Origin: Acheta domesticus
Lineage: Eukaryota; Arthropoda; Insecta; Orthoptera; Gryllidae
Length of the DNA stretch: 64,000 nucleotides
NCBI GenBank assembly: GCA_031308135.1
Contig: JAHLJT010009436.1
Coordinates: forward strand, 143,579,608-143,643,607
Direction of reading: 5' to 3'
The notes beneath the pieces are model-generated. The model made no database searches and was not told where the DNA came from. It worked only from the letters and a program-made list of their open reading frames with translations. Positions 1-12,228 of this stretch are shown here, piece after piece (positions within the stretch are counted from its first letter, which is position 1; each line of letters opens with the position of its first letter). A program made the translations under genes and the position numbers.

Positions 1-2600
1 CCCAGACCCTGTGCTGATTCCGCGAGGCCCGAAAAACCGATATTTTCCTAACTTATTTCGTTTTTTTCCCTCTATAGCTCTTTAACCTTAAGTCGCGTAG
101 ACAAATGTTTCAAATTAATTTTAAAGAGTTTAACATTTCCTAAAACTTTTGTATAAGAAATGATTTTCGAAACGAATCACTAAGAGAGTTACAGGTTTTC
201 GAAAAAACGCTATTTTTTAAATTCTCAAAAATGTGTTAAAACATGCACATATTTGTGAGATTATAATCTACCTATAATAAATATAATAGTTATAACATGT
301 AATACTATCATTTATCTCATCGCCGGCGTAAACATTGCTTCGTAAATGTACATATTATAAACATATTAACAAAAAAATTATGGATGTGTATATGTGTGTG
401 TTCGTGTTCCAGCAGCTTAACCCTTCAACACGGGAACAACGTCATTTAAACAAAATTTGGTTTACATTATTAATCGTCAATTACAATGCGAAAAAGAATA
501 CACCGGGGGTAAGATACCCCTCGAGGGGTGGGTGGGAAAGGAGTGACATTTTCAACAAAATAATCATGCAACCTGCAATACATACATACCTCGTGTTATG
601 CGCACTGAGCAGGCGTAATGGACTAGAAGGAAAGACTATTTGATGGATGATTGTGATAAATGAACACCCAGGCAACGACGGATTTTCACTCGATAAAATG
701 TAAGTAAATGTGGAACATGTGCATTGCCTGTGTCGTGCGATATGGATAAGGCGCGATTCTTTCTGATTCCAGAATTAGCCGGATAATGCTTTCCTTGACA
801 AACATTCGGGGATAAAGTCCGTTGCAGGAATCGTTCTTGATGTTTCTTATTCAAGAGCTACATTCAATTAATTACTCTCTTCAATACAATAAGACGGCTT
901 ACTCTTGGGCGCATGTATTAATTTTAATTAATAAATGAAATACCTCGTCAGTTTCAGGGGAATTGCCACATGCATGCTCAGAACTGTTTGCCTAGAGAAG
1001 AGCACTTCAGTCCAGATTTTCTGCAGCTACATGCCATTTGATTATATGAAGGGAGTTGCACTTCATGTTGTTTTAATTAGGCACGTGCGTGGTAGACGAC
1101 CAGTACAAATCTTAAGGAATAGTTTGTCTTCCCAAACTTGACTTGATAGTAGCTGCAACTTCTATGTTAGCGGGCTGCTTCAAATGTAGATTTATGACAG
1201 GACAAAACTTAGGTTTAATCATCGTGTTTGAAAGTACCTGGTAGCGATCGTCCAGTGCTCCCGCTAATCATCTCTTTACCACACAAATCAATAAAAATAT
1301 TTCATCTGCTTCAGAAATATGATTTATTCTAGTTTCTATTTGATTACACAGAATATTTCAAACAAATAACTGTTTCCACTGCACAATATTTCCTTCTATT
1401 GTCTACGTTGGATGAATGTATAACATCGAACTAAAAGCAAGAAAGAAAAAGCATATGTTCTCGGTCATAATTGAATGATTTTGATGAGTGAGATTGTCCC
1501 TTATTCTAGAAATAAATGCTTTGATAAAAATCTATTACTGTTAGAATAATCAGTAGATTTATAACTTCTTCACTACCAGCCTCTAGCAGTACATTGCAGT
1601 ATTTACTATCGTAACATTTCTGACAAACACCGTCAACAGTAAATTGTTCCAATCATTATAGTAACCGTTGAAAGGCAATTTTTAATATGATCATCAGATT
1701 CCATTCCAACTTCATACTATGTTAGCTGGAAACGTCTAATTTAACGGATGACTGTTTCAATGGGATTAAAAATTACCAACATTGCTGAAATTCCCTTACC
1801 ACCGTTTTCTTCTGTAGTGATGCCCTATTTATTTTTAGTCTAAAACTTACAAAATATTTATGAACTTATGGTTTAATTCATTCATTTTTAATAGTCGTTT
1901 TCAAGAATTACACTGTGACACTAGAGCACCGCCGCGAGATCCTAGGGCGGGACAGGGCTCTGGCCAGACGAAAAAAATCAGTTTTCCATCGCGCTCTACC
2001 CCTTACAAAGATTGCAGAACAATAATTATCGTATATTTCTTATCCTGCATCTGTGTTTCATACCTAAAATTCCCTCTTTAGTTTTCTTTTACGTCTCAAT
2101 TGCATCATCAGCACATGACAGAAATTATTGTTGTTGAAAATATTGTATATAACATTTTTAATAACTTATATAATATGTATATTATATATTTTAGAAAACA
2201 ATAATTATTATAATTTTATGTAAACATATTGCATTGTGCAGAAAGTGTTTTTCTCATCTTTCCTCTCGTTTCCGTCATATTGTGGTGTTCTACGGTTGAG
2301 GTATGCAAATACCACGTGCGAGTAAAAGCTTCTCTGTTATTTCCGCGGGTAAAATAACTTTAATCATTAACAAGGCAAATAAATCATTCGTAATGGTCGT
2401 TTGCAATACAACATCATTATGCAATGAAGCTAGAGCAGCGCCCCGAGATACTAGAAGGCGGGAGAGATCTTTTCTCCTCTATTGGCCACGGCTCCAAGAA
2501 GTCGCCCTTATCAGCGTCCTCTAACGCCTAAAAGGATTGTAAAATAGATGGCGAATACATGATTTGTAGAGAATTATATCTACATAAATTTTAAGTACGA
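1..2600. other. Non-coding AT-rich stretch, no gene seen
   Basis: Only short unrelated open frames (60-106 codons) are present, in several frames and with no recognisable domain. A short GC-rich palindromic patch lies near 508-530. The same sequence is repeated from 18027. Confidence 0.6.
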
Positions 2601-2610
2601 AGGTCTTTCA

Positions 2611-2888
2611 ATAATCCGAGTAGTTATTATAGCGCGAAACCACCCCCTCCACCACCACCACCCGCGGCCTATTAATACCGCGGACGAGACCAGCACGACG
2701 TCAGTCGCCAGTAAGCCGCTGTCCCGGACACTTCGCCCGAGACCTCGCCACTGAAGATGCCCACCGCAGTCGTGGGCGAAACGTTTGGCAGTTCCAAGCC
2801 AATTGGACCACGGCCCATCAGCCCGGAAGACATCAAGAATATTGACTCCGGCCGTGAAAGCCTTCAATACTTTATAATCCGAGTAGTT
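2611..2888 (+). mobile_element. Retroelement fragment with flanking 15-bp direct repeat (Penelope-like or LINE 3' end candidate)
   Basis: A GC-rich insert (2626-2873) lies between two copies of ataatccgagtagtt (2611-2625 and 2874-2888), which looks like a target-site duplication. Inside, at about 2753-2784, is CTGAAGA, then a GCCCAC/GTGGGC stem, then GAAACG. This resembles the core of a type I hammerhead motif, as reported from Penelope-like elements, but it has one extra U before the stem. No reverse transcriptase coding is present. The family assignment is inference. Confidence 0.45.
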
Positions 2889-2984
2889 GTTGAAATACAA
2901 CCAATTTTTTTATCAATTTTTTTGTGAAGCTAATATTTTTCGAGGTGGCAAACCTCGAAACCTTCGTTTACGATATCCCAGAAA

Positions 2985-3111
2985 AAAGTTTAATACAAGA
3001 ATTTGGAGCATTTTTAAGAAAATTTAGAATGTGTAGAGGTTTTATGTAAAGTATCACCTAAAATGAAAATACTTGTTTGAAACTCGCAGGGCTTCGAGTT
3101 TCTTCTTCTTT
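2985..3111 (+). repeat. H1 family fragment
   Basis: The stretch carries the H1 module-opening motif (tttggagcatttttaagaaaat) followed by the gggcttcgagtt segment seen in other H1 copies at 40000 and 48010. The SINE that begins at about 3112 cuts it off. Confidence 0.5.
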
Positions 3112-3592
3112 CTTGTCACTAAAATGCCTCAGACCGGGAGGTCCTACGGTTCGAATCCCGACGGTCGCAGGATTTTTCAAACTACCTACACCGCTGGGAC
3201 GAATTCATTTGCTGTTTGAAGGAGAATTCTAGAAGTCGGCTGCTCTGATTGGTAGTTTTCCGTGGTTTCTCCGATCAACTCCAGGTGAATGCCGGAGCAG
3301 TATCCTAACAAACTGGCCAAGGGCCACGAGCGATCTTTCCTTCCTCTTCCTTGTCCTATCCTCACCCCTTACTTACACTTACACGGGCTACACTACCACA
3401 CATACCGGGAGACCAGCCGGGAGCTTAGAACTTGTTCCCGCTGGGACGCTGCCACGTTGGAGAGAGATACCTGGTTGGGGAAAATTTCCGCAAGCCCACG
3501 TAGGTCGGAGCAGATCTGGCCAACCCGCGGAAGATCACCGCCACAACCCGCGATAAAAACAGGCACTACACTTACGGGACCAATGACTAGTG
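3112..3592 (+). mobile_element. tRNA-like SINE, family S1, copy a
   Basis: A polymerase III B-box-like ggttcgaatcc lies at about 3151-3161. It is followed by a core (ttttccgtggtttctccg, then aggtgaatgccggagcag), a pyrimidine-rich part (cctttccttcctcttcc) and a GC-rich tail. The same order recurs at 9950-10436 (+), 13397-13885 (-) and, decayed, 4840-5165 (-). Confidence 0.7.
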
Positions 3593-4339
3593 AGGCTTCG
3601 CCTTGTTTCAGCTCGAACACGGGCTGGCGCTGTATCAGCTGCCGTGAGGCGCAGTCGTGGGCCCGCCCCATTGCCCCAGGACGGCCGGGGGCTCCCAGAA
3701 AGCGTCGGACTTCCACGTTTAGCCGACAATCGAATTTCCGGTATCAAGGACTCACAATATATGGAATGCGGTTCCATAATGAGTTAAGAGGACGTAATTT
3801 ACTACAAGTAGGAACAATATTTATCCATCTTTTCGTTACCTGGGCCCGGCTGTGAGAGGCTTTCTATACAAAAATTGCAGATATAGGGCACAATTCTTCA
3901 ACTTTCTCTTCTTACAAAGTAAAGCGAAAAAGTATAATTTTGACTGGTACGCATTACGTTTTCGGACGGTGTACATGTCTTTCACACGCTATCGTAGGCT
4001 GCAGATCCATTCCCATGCAACCCTCGAACTATAGTATATTTGCAGCATTGACCTTGACAATCAGATGTGGAGGAGAGAGATAGAGGCGAAGAGCGATCAC
4101 TCCAGTTCTTGCAATAAGTACTTTGATAGGAATAATAACTGGGAATTCCATCCTAGCGCAGCAAATGGAATATATGCTAAAATAATTTGTAAAATGCGGA
4201 ATAGATGCTTTTACTATATTTGTGTGTTTTGCTGTTGATTTATTTCATTTCCTGCAATATTTTAATTGATAAGTTGTGCTTTATTTTCTTTAATTTGTTT
4301 CTCTAACAAAATTAATTTGAAAAACTGTACTTGAGTTAT

Positions 4340-4434
4340 GTGGTGAATTTTTGGCCCTGTATAAGTCGGAAACTTGCCATGACGGACATTTTTGAATGAA
4401 CCTTCAGGGTCCGTCTTAGACAGTTTTACTGTAC
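4340..4434 (+). repeat. pogo/Tigger-like terminal fragment
   Basis: Spaced gtcggaaac/gacggacatt motifs end in agacagttttactgta, next to TA. This resembles the right end of the repeat at 54336-55141. No partner end or transposase is visible. Confidence 0.3.
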
Positions 4435-4839
4435 ACTAACCCAACTATTTTCTTTTCATTTCGTCGTGTCTTGTAATCATTTCGTCATTAGAATAATATA
4501 AAGTACATAATTTAAAATATCATTTTTCATACACTTCCGGGCCCTAATGATGAGCAATTCCTCATCTTTAAGGTACAACAACCAAGAAAGTCAGGAAACA
4601 TTGCAATTCAAGAAATGCTGTTGGTGAATCTCACAGAAAACACACTCTCACTCAAAACGGGTGAGAAAAGATCGGAAAAGAAGGCTGCCACAGTCATTTT
4701 ATTACCGGAAACAAGCTGACAACAATCCAACAAAACATTTGGTATCAAAAATGAAGTGGAATATTTCTGTAAGTTTTATTCGGAACTAGATTCTCTCACC
4801 ACATTTAGACCCTATGGCCAACCAATTAGTCGCTGCTTT

Positions 4840-5165
4840 CCACATCTCTCAGGGTCGACAAACACGTTTGTAATCAATGGAGTACTAGGGCGAATGATCG
4901 TACCATCGCTCGTCGCAAAGGAGGGAATGAAGACGGTATTGGGAAGGAGAAATCGAACGCGGTCCATGGTCCAAGAATTTATCCACCACAGAAAACTACC
5001 CATCAGTGCAGCCGGCAGCTAGAATTCTCCAGAGAATGGCTGAATGCTGTCGAGCTAGTACGTAGCTAGTGAGGAAAATATGCCACCGTCGGATCTCGAT
5101 CCCTAGGACCTTCCGGTCAGAATCGCAGCAGAGACAGCGACAAAGATCCAGCATCATTGCTGAAC
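4840..5165 (-). mobile_element. tRNA-like SINE, family S1, copy b (decayed)
   Basis: Read on the minus strand, the order is gaaggtcctagg, a degenerate B box (gggatcgagatccga), ccggctgcactgat, then gtagttttctgtggt. These match copies a and c in order and spacing, with many changes. The downstream pyrimidine-rich part is weakly retained. Confidence 0.55.
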
Positions 5166-5199
5166 ATAGACGAGTTTGTGACCTTTGACATTCACCTGT

Positions 5200-5330
5200 C
5201 AACGCGCCATCCTGCACGCGGCGTCTGCCCCAGGCGACCGACCACGCGTTGGCGGCGTCTTTTCGCGCCCGTCACCCCTTGGCGCGGCGCGGCGCGGCGG
5301 CGGGAACGAGAAAGTGCGGGAATCAATTTA
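5200..5330. other. GC/CpG-rich patch about 0.8 kb upstream of the BED/hAT gene
   Basis: This is a dense run of GGCG/GCGC words in AT-rich surroundings, with a short GCGCG tandem (ggcgcggcgcggcgcggcgg). It holds one frame-open stretch but no recognisable protein. It could be regulatory, or the head of a repeat. Confidence 0.35.
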
Positions 5331-5339
5331 AAGGACTAA

Positions 5340-5960
5340 ATGTTATCGGAGTAAAATATTTAACTAAGTATACATTGTCTTCGAGACGCGAGAAAGGTGA
5401 CATACGTAAAAACGATGTCATGTTTGCAGGTGAAAGGTAACATGAGCTTAGCCTTTCATTTCGCGGGAAAAGTGTTTCAGAAAATTACCGTCTGCATTGC
5501 GAACAATTTTTAGATACTTTTCTAACTAAAATTTACTAATTTTTAGAAGTAACTAATGTTAGACATAAAAAACTTATTTTAGATTATAACATATTTCTTC
5601 GCTGAAGTACAAACGACTATTTCTTATATCGTTCGAAAGTAAAAGCTTGTAAGGTACGTGCATTATAAAATACTACATGTAATATGAATTTGATAGTGTG
5701 AAAATCATTGAACGCAAGCACATGTTAATTTCAAATTTGTATTAATAAATATGAAAATACTACCCAATGCTTCTTCAAATTTTTATTGTCATGAAGTTAT
5801 CTCCACCCTTTATTACTCTTCCAATTTCCAACATTATTTAATTAATGGTTGTGTTGGGAAACTAATGTTAATTGACATGGATATCCTTAGTAAATCGTAG
5901 TCCACGTGGTTAAGGAATCCCGCGTAATTATTACTTCGAAGGTTGGTAGAATACGCGGTG
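5340..5960. other. AT-rich non-coding stretch upstream of the promoter
   Basis: Nothing gene-like is visible. The same sequence recurs at about 23370-23990. Confidence 0.5.
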
Positions 5961-5969
5961 GATCGAGTT

Positions 5970-6007
5970 TATAAAAGGGCTTCGCTGCCCGCGATAATTT
6001 CTCATTC
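5970..6007 (+). promoter_or_regulatory. Core promoter: TATA box plus initiator of the BED/hAT gene
   Basis: TATAAAAG lies at 5970-5977. TCATTC, which fits the insect initiator TCAKTY, lies at 6002-6007. The spacing from TATA to the presumed +1 A (6004) is about 34 bp, a little long but workable. The leader to the ATG at 6100 would be about 96 nt and has no upstream ATG. Confidence 0.6.
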
Positions 6008-6099
6008 GCTCGCTGCCTGCTCTGCCCTGAGGTGATACTCGTGCGTGGGTTCGGTTCGGTGTCCTCTTCTTCGTCCGCGCGCTCCTGTCATCAACGGAA

Positions 6100-9000
6100 A
6101 TGTCCTCTAGGAGAACGTCGCCTGTATGGAAAGTGTTCGTGAGGGTAGATGGAAGTTCCGCCAGATGTAGAATATGTAACCATCCATATTCTACTTCTGG
6201 TGGTACCTCTAATCTCCGAGACCACATACGGCGGCGTCACCCCGAACAGGATCAGGGGCTGGAGCTAACAGAGGGCGTCCTCCCTTTGCCTCGAAGCAGC
6301 CTGGAGGCCCAGGCGATAGACAGATATGTGGCACTGTTCGTCGCCAGGAGCTTCCAGCCCTTTAGGATTGTGGAGGAAGCAGGCTTTAAGGAGCTGGTAA
6401 GCCAACTTAATCCACGCTACCAGCTGCCATGCCGGCGAACAGTGTCAAACGTAAGTAAATTTTTAAATGATATATTTAGTAAGTGATGGTTAAGACTTAA
6501 CAGTAATAGAGTTATTTTAGCACTTCTCTTAAATCTAAAACGTTCATGTCAGTGATAAGCGGAATGTGCGCAGCCGCATGTTTGACGGACTTCTAAAATA
6601 TTATTTTACAAACAAAGCGAATTTCTTTAAAAAATCTTTCGTTAGGTGATTAAAGAGATAACAGACTTTCGCACCACGTTAGCCTCATTTAATAGTGTGT
6701 AGATTTCTGTAGCAGTACGAATAATCAAGCTAGTTATGTCTTGCTTATCTACAGACTCTGATCCCGGGGCTCCAGGCGGAGATCAAAGCAAAATTGAGGG
6801 AAGCTTTGCTAGGCGCCCGCTGGGTGGCTTTGACCTCAGACACCTGGACGTCAAACCGCCAGCAAAGTTTCCAGGCGGTGACCGTACATTTTGTGCACGC
6901 TGGCAAGTTGACGTCCGGGTGCCTGGACGCAGCGTTGCTGCCGGGGAGCCACTCGGCGGACAACATCTCGGCCCACCTCCAACGAGTGATGGATGAATGG
7001 CAGATTACGGGAAAGGTACGTACATTCATAAAGAAGGATGGCCAGCGAACCTAGTTACGTAAAAATGAGAGGAATTTAGTAGATAGGAGATCAGTTTTGA
7101 TAATCGGGATTCTTCAATGATTTGTACTTTTTCCACACATTTAGAAGCAGATTCAGGCACTTCCTTTAATTCAGCATTGTAGAGTGTGAAAATGCCGACT
7201 TTTCAAAACGACGAGTTACTTCACTAAATTGCCACGTGGAATCATTGGTTTTGCACATCCCGGTCCCCTCGCGGTGACTCGCATGTCAACGGGCTTTAAA
7301 CGTTCGCCTGGCGCGCGCGCACGCGCAGCAGGCAGCGTATCCGCCAGCTGGTCACTGACAGGTCTCGCCGTCGTCGCCGGAACCTCTGCCCTTGGAACGA
7401 TCAGCTGGGTCGCCTTTGCAGCGTTTGTCCGGTCTGCTCTACACATGAGAAGCTGTACGTCACCCCCTTGAAGAGGGACCTACGATGACAGATAATTCCA
7501 CCTAATTTTACTTCCTCGCCTAAAACAGACGTACGTGGAAAAGACAATTGTATTGTAATGCTGCAGCGAAAAGTGGCGATATTTTCACAACAGTGCTGGT
7601 CCTTGAATAAAAAATGTATAATTCTTGATCCTACCTGTATGATTTTCCTGCCTGTAATACATAGTGATGTCAGAATCTAAATTTTGTGGGTTGGATATTG
7701 TAGAAATATTGTGTTATGGGAAAACGTCCGTCCGTCCACGGATAACACAACACAAGCATCTAAATAATTCAGGGGACTTTCTCTAAAATTGATATTACCT
7801 GTAGATCTGGCCGAACCCGAGGCCATACGAATTCTGAAAGTATTTTGATTGTGGGGGATATTTTACGTTAAGCCTGAAAAAAAATTGAATTTTAAACGGT
7901 CATGTCACTGGCCAATCAGCTAATAATGTGGTGATACTCTGGGCATTGGGTCAACGCAAGTGTCAAGGGGCCGTCCATAAAAAACGTAACGCTAAAGAGG
8001 AAGTGAGGGGGTCAGACGCAGCGTTATGCTGCGTAACATAGGGGTAGGGGGTATTAGTGTTTCCGTTACTTTTAATTTCTTACATTTTTCAACAGTTGCT
8101 GAAATAATTCCTTTTTCGAGGCCTGTGCTAAAAACATTAAAATATTAACTAATTAATTTGTTTTAAAAACGTAAATAAACTGAAGTTATTAGTTGTAAAT
8201 TTTTACAATATATGGAAATATTTTTTCAACTGTTTGTGAATTTGTAAGATTACGAAGAAAATATTCAAAACTGATTTGAAGTGTATTCTAGAATCGATTT
8301 AAATTGGCGCTGTAGACTCGCTCTTGCATTATTACCTACGACGGTGGGTGCACTGCTTGTGATCATTTCTCGCCTAAGCATTCTTCCTTCACTCTCAACT
8401 TGTTCCAATCTTATTGTTAGGTGCAGCGAGCATCGCCAACAAATTTCTACCTTAATTATCATTTCATATAATATTCAACACAAGTGTAATAAAAATACAA
8501 ATTGTTTTTATTGTGCAATAATTTATTTTCACTTCTTGAATTTACAAGGGGGGGGGGCTGTTGTCGCAAGGGAGAGAGGGATAGTAAAAATACTCCAAAT
8601 TTACGTTACGTAATTTATGGACGGCCCCCAAAAGTATTCTTTTAATGGTATTTCAGGTAGCGGCCATTGTAACTGACAATGCCGCCTACATGCAGAAAGC
8701 AGTTTCGGATTTAAGAATCTCCCATCTGCCGTGTATGGCACATACTTTGCATTTGGTTATTTATTGGGCCACCGCTAGAGTGCAGAGATTGGTAGCTCTC
8801 CTGGCGAAATGTGGAGAGATTGTCAGTTTTTTTAAGTAAGTTTTAACGGGTCTTTTTTTAAATATATGTGTATCTAAAGGATGAAAGATACGCAATGTTG
8901 AAATGTACGTGTTAAACAGGCACAGCACCCTGGCTTCCGATCGCCTCCGCAACCAGCAACGCTCGGCAAACGCTCCAGAGTTGCGGCTAATCCAGCAGGT

Positions 9001-12000
9001 TCCGACCCGCTGGAACAGCAGGCTGGCAATGGTGAGAAGATTGATCGAAGTTAAAGATCATCTCATCATTGTGCAGTCTCAGCTGGGCAACGCGCCGCAA
9101 GCTCTGACTGGTCAGTGATTATTTTTTGTCATTGTTAACGCCTGAAATTGAAATTACATTTGTTAACGTGTATAATCCTGGTATATTAAAAAAAATAGTG
9201 TTTTAACATCTATTTTTATGTTTCAGCCGACGACTGGTTGCTTTTAAAGGACGTTGTCGCCATTCTGGAACCATTTGAAATGGTGACTACCAGCCTCTCG
9301 GGAGAGATGTACGTGACAGCGTCACACATCATTCCAATGGTGCGAGGGCTGGTCAAGTCTTTCAACAGAGTGGTGGCAACGACTCCTACGGGGGCTGATT
9401 TCAAAGCGGAAGTCGTCCAGGAAATTCAAACACGACTCCATCGTTATGAGTCCTCAAAAGAATTGACGCAGTTTGCGACTTTCCTGGACCCCAGATTCAA
9501 GAAGAGGGGATTCATGTTGCAGGGGATGGCTGATGACGTGAGACAGGCAGTGGAACGCAAGGTAAGGGTAGAGAGGTTTATTTGTAATGTGAGCAAATTG
9601 CTTTGACGGACGATACGTACATCATTCCTGCATGCTCTCAGAGGGGTGTAAACACTTCACAGTATACCGTTTGTAGAAATAGTTTTCATTCCGGGCCTCA
9701 GATGGGACACGATGGAAACTCTCAACTGTTTTCCCGACATTGTGCATGCAACTGTAAAGGGAAAGTGGGGCGAGGATGACAGATCTATCGCGCTTGATCC
9801 CTTTTAGAGGACTTCCCGGTATTGGTCGGAGAAAACACGGGAATCTCCGGCTGTGAGCGGCCGGCGCTGGAGTTCCCTCAATAGTGGTTGAATGTCACCC
9901 ACCGGTCGAAAGTCCGCCTCCGTCCCGCGTGTTGGGACCTCGCACTGAACGACACCGACTGCTTCTGGCTCAGAGCCACCATTGCCGCCCTCTGCAGCCA
10001 CTCTGATAGGGAAGTCCTAGGGTTCGAATCCCGACAGTGGCGGATCTTCGATACTATTAGTCGATTTTAGCCGCTGTCTGGATTCTAGCAGCCAGCTGCT
10101 CTGATCGTTTTCCGTAAATTGCTTTTCCGTGGTTTCTCCGGTCAATACCAGGCAAATGCCGGAGCAGCATCTTAACAAACCGACCACAGGCGCGCGTGAC
10201 CTTTCCTTCCTTGTACCATCTTCAACGTTTACTTACACATGCACTACACTACACGGGCCGGGAGATTAAAGTTTGTCCTCGCTAGGGCGGTGCCCCGCCA
10301 GGTGACACTTGGAGGGGGAAATCCCCTGCGAGCCGACGTACAGGTCGGCGAACAGATCACTATCAATCGGGGAGGCACACCGCCACCTTCCGGGATAAAG
10401 CATTCACTACACTAACGGGTGTAATGGCCGTAGAAGTTGACGTGCCCGTAATATTACTTAATAAAACCCGGTGAACGAAGATAAGAGACAACGATGTCGC
10501 AAGAGTTTACGGAAAAAACTACTATTATTCTCTCCATCTTCAACTGACAACACTCTTTATTGTTGCTGTTACGTAACAATCCAGACTCTACTGAATTGAT
10601 TTCGTTCATCCCTCGAACACTTATATAGGAGACAGAGCTTCCTTGTGAGCAATCACATTTCTAATAGCTTGAAGTTTCAATATTGCTTCACTTTTCATGT
10701 GATGAAGTGAGCCTTTCTCCTTGTGTATCTTTTTTGAAAATGGCTTTCAAGATAGCATATATATTGTCAAAACAAGTAATGGCAGTGAATGTGTGTTTAG
10801 CGTACTATACAGGGAACAATGAGGGAAATATAAGATAAAATATACATACAAATAATTATATGCAACAAAGTTAGTTGTCTTTTTTTGTTACAAATTCCAT
10901 TCATTATTTGAAGATATAAGTCTAGAAACAATTTTGTGGGTTACTTTTCCCTATCACATGTAAGTTTCACCTTTTAAATATTAGTTAATGACCTATAATT
11001 TTAGATTTTTTCAAATTACTTCTCTGAAATTCATTATCGAAAAATTGTCTTTTAATGCAAAACTGGCAATTGTTCTTTAATAAATACATATTTGATAAAA
11101 ACAACCATATCATGAATACGAGAAACCGTTTTAACGTGTTAAAACATGTCATAAAAAGTTGGAACTGAAGTGCTTGCCTTAGAGAAACATATGATTGACA
11201 TGATATGATAATATCAAGTGGATGATAAAAGTTTTAGGTTTAAAAATATTTAATCTTTCAGTGGAACTGCTGGTGTCATGTTTTGGGAGTGTATGCATTT
11301 AAAAAAATAAATGTCCAAGTTTTCTAGTACCTCCACAAAATAGTGTATTATCTTTCATTTTGTCAGATGCCTTGGACCGTTAAGGAATTTTTTTTTTCTC
11401 TTGAAAATCATGCACAGCATTTCATCAAAACAAAAGAACTTAGTTACCCAGTTTGATAGTGTTTCTTTGTAAATAATGAATAGCAATAAATAATTTTGAA
11501 TGAAAAGCCAGGCGAACCATTTGGTACCATTTCTAATTCTGAAACTAGAATATTTAGTTATGAAACACTTAAATATTTTATGAACTATTAAATGAAACTG
11601 TTTTACACTGATTAATATCATTATGGAGGCCAATGTAAAGTTGGAAGAGTACAGGTAGTTTTATATTACTGTGGGGGTACAACGCACCCAATGGTTGCTT
11701 TTGTTTGATTCACTGACAAAGTTGGAAAACAGAAGTGACTGTGCAAAGTAATACTATATATCAGTTGTGAAATTCTTCAAATTACTAGTTGTATTTCTTA
11801 TATTAATTTCTACAATCCTTAGGTGACTGCCTATACTTAATGAGCAGAGCAGAAACCAAGCCTCGTCATCAGCAGGGGAGGAAGCCTCAACGAGCACTGG
11901 GCGGGCCCTGAAATATTTAGATTCCTCATTGAGGAGGAGGAGGAAGACCATGCAACGGCCACGTCCAGTGCAATATTGCAGTTGAGGCGGGTACACAGAA

Positions 12001-12228
12001 ACTCCCCCAGTTCCCATCACCATGGATCCCATTGAATTCTGGGAGGGAGAAACGGAGAAAGGCCTGAAGGACATGGCTCAGAAGTACCTATGTATACCAG
12101 CCACTTCTGTTCCATGTGAAAGGCTTTTCTCCGAAGCTGGGCTCATTATTACTGACAGGAGAAGCAACTTGTCGCCGAGCAAAGCTTCCACGTTGATGTT
12201 CATTAAAGGCAATGAGAAGTTTCTGTAA
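6100..12228 (+). CDS. BED zinc-finger / hAT-transposase-like protein, six exons (copy 1)
   Basis: Exons are 6100-6450, 6755-7015, 8657-8835, 8920-9110, 9227-9561 and 11823-12228. All have GT-AG borders and matching phases (0, 0, 2, 1, 0). The joined model is about 573 residues. A BED finger lies near residues 5-50 (C23-x2-C26, H42-x4-H47). Next come the hAT core pieces: TSDTWTS (first Asp ~146), VTDNA (second Asp ~211), PTRWNSR (Trp ~295), the FLDPRFK block, and a C-terminal dimerisation region with CERLFSEAG (Glu ~538). The presumed DDE catalytic set is thus present. It could be a DNA-binding or transposase-derived nuclear protein, like the ZBED family. Introns and the lack of visible terminal repeats favour a host-type gene, but an active transposase is not excluded. 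In this copy exon 6 is broken at its start: an extra C near 11829, a missing G near 11880 and an extra G near 11988. Exons 1-5 are open. Confidence 0.85.
7240..7470. other. CpG-rich patch inside intron 2 (copy 1)
   Basis: This GC-rich segment includes a gcgcgcgcgcacgcgc run in an otherwise AT-rich intron. It is open in two frames without a recognisable domain. It may be a fragment of a repeat; I see no second copy apart from the block duplicate. Confidence 0.3.
7690..7885 (-). repeat. H1 family fragment in intron 2
   Basis: A short gtccgtccgtcc tract is followed by tctctaaaattgatatt, tagatctggccgaa and a TATTTTGAT block. These match the minus-strand H1 copy at 60930-61060 in the same order. 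Confidence 0.5.
7967..8628. mobile_element. Non-autonomous TIR element in intron 2 (copy 1)
   Basis: The ends are inverted repeats: ggggccgtccataaa... on the left and its complement ...tttatggacggcccc on the right, each leading into an ACGTAACG motif. A 3-bp direct repeat CAA flanks it (7964-7966 and 8629-8631). A G-run (8549-8557) sits near the right end. No transposase is encoded. The element ends only 28 bp before exon 3. Confidence 0.75.
9950..10436 (+). mobile_element. tRNA-like SINE, family S1, copy c (intron 5)
   Basis: A perfect B-box-like gggttcgaatcc lies near 10019. It is followed by the shared core (gtggtttctccggtcaa, aggcaaatgccggagcag), the pyrimidine-rich part and a tail ending near cactacactaacggg. 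It is the best preserved of the four members in this block. Confidence 0.72.
10440..11822. other. Rest of intron 5, AT-rich
   Basis: No gene or further repeat is recognised. A long minus-strand open frame at 11355-11633 is AT-rich and without domain features. It is most likely chance. Confidence 0.45.

Noticed and set aside
335..1141. Several short open frames at the start of each block copy
   Set aside because: They overlap on both strands, are AT-rich, and have no recognisable motif or promoter.
6745..7029. Minus-strand 94-codon frame over exon 2 of the BED/hAT gene (and its copy at 24776-25195)
   Set aside because: It is a shadow of the real plus-strand exon, which has hAT motifs and splice borders.
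7216..7471. Opposing 76-80 codon frames in intron 2
   Set aside because: They come from CpG-rich composition, are open on both strands, and show no domain or splice sites.
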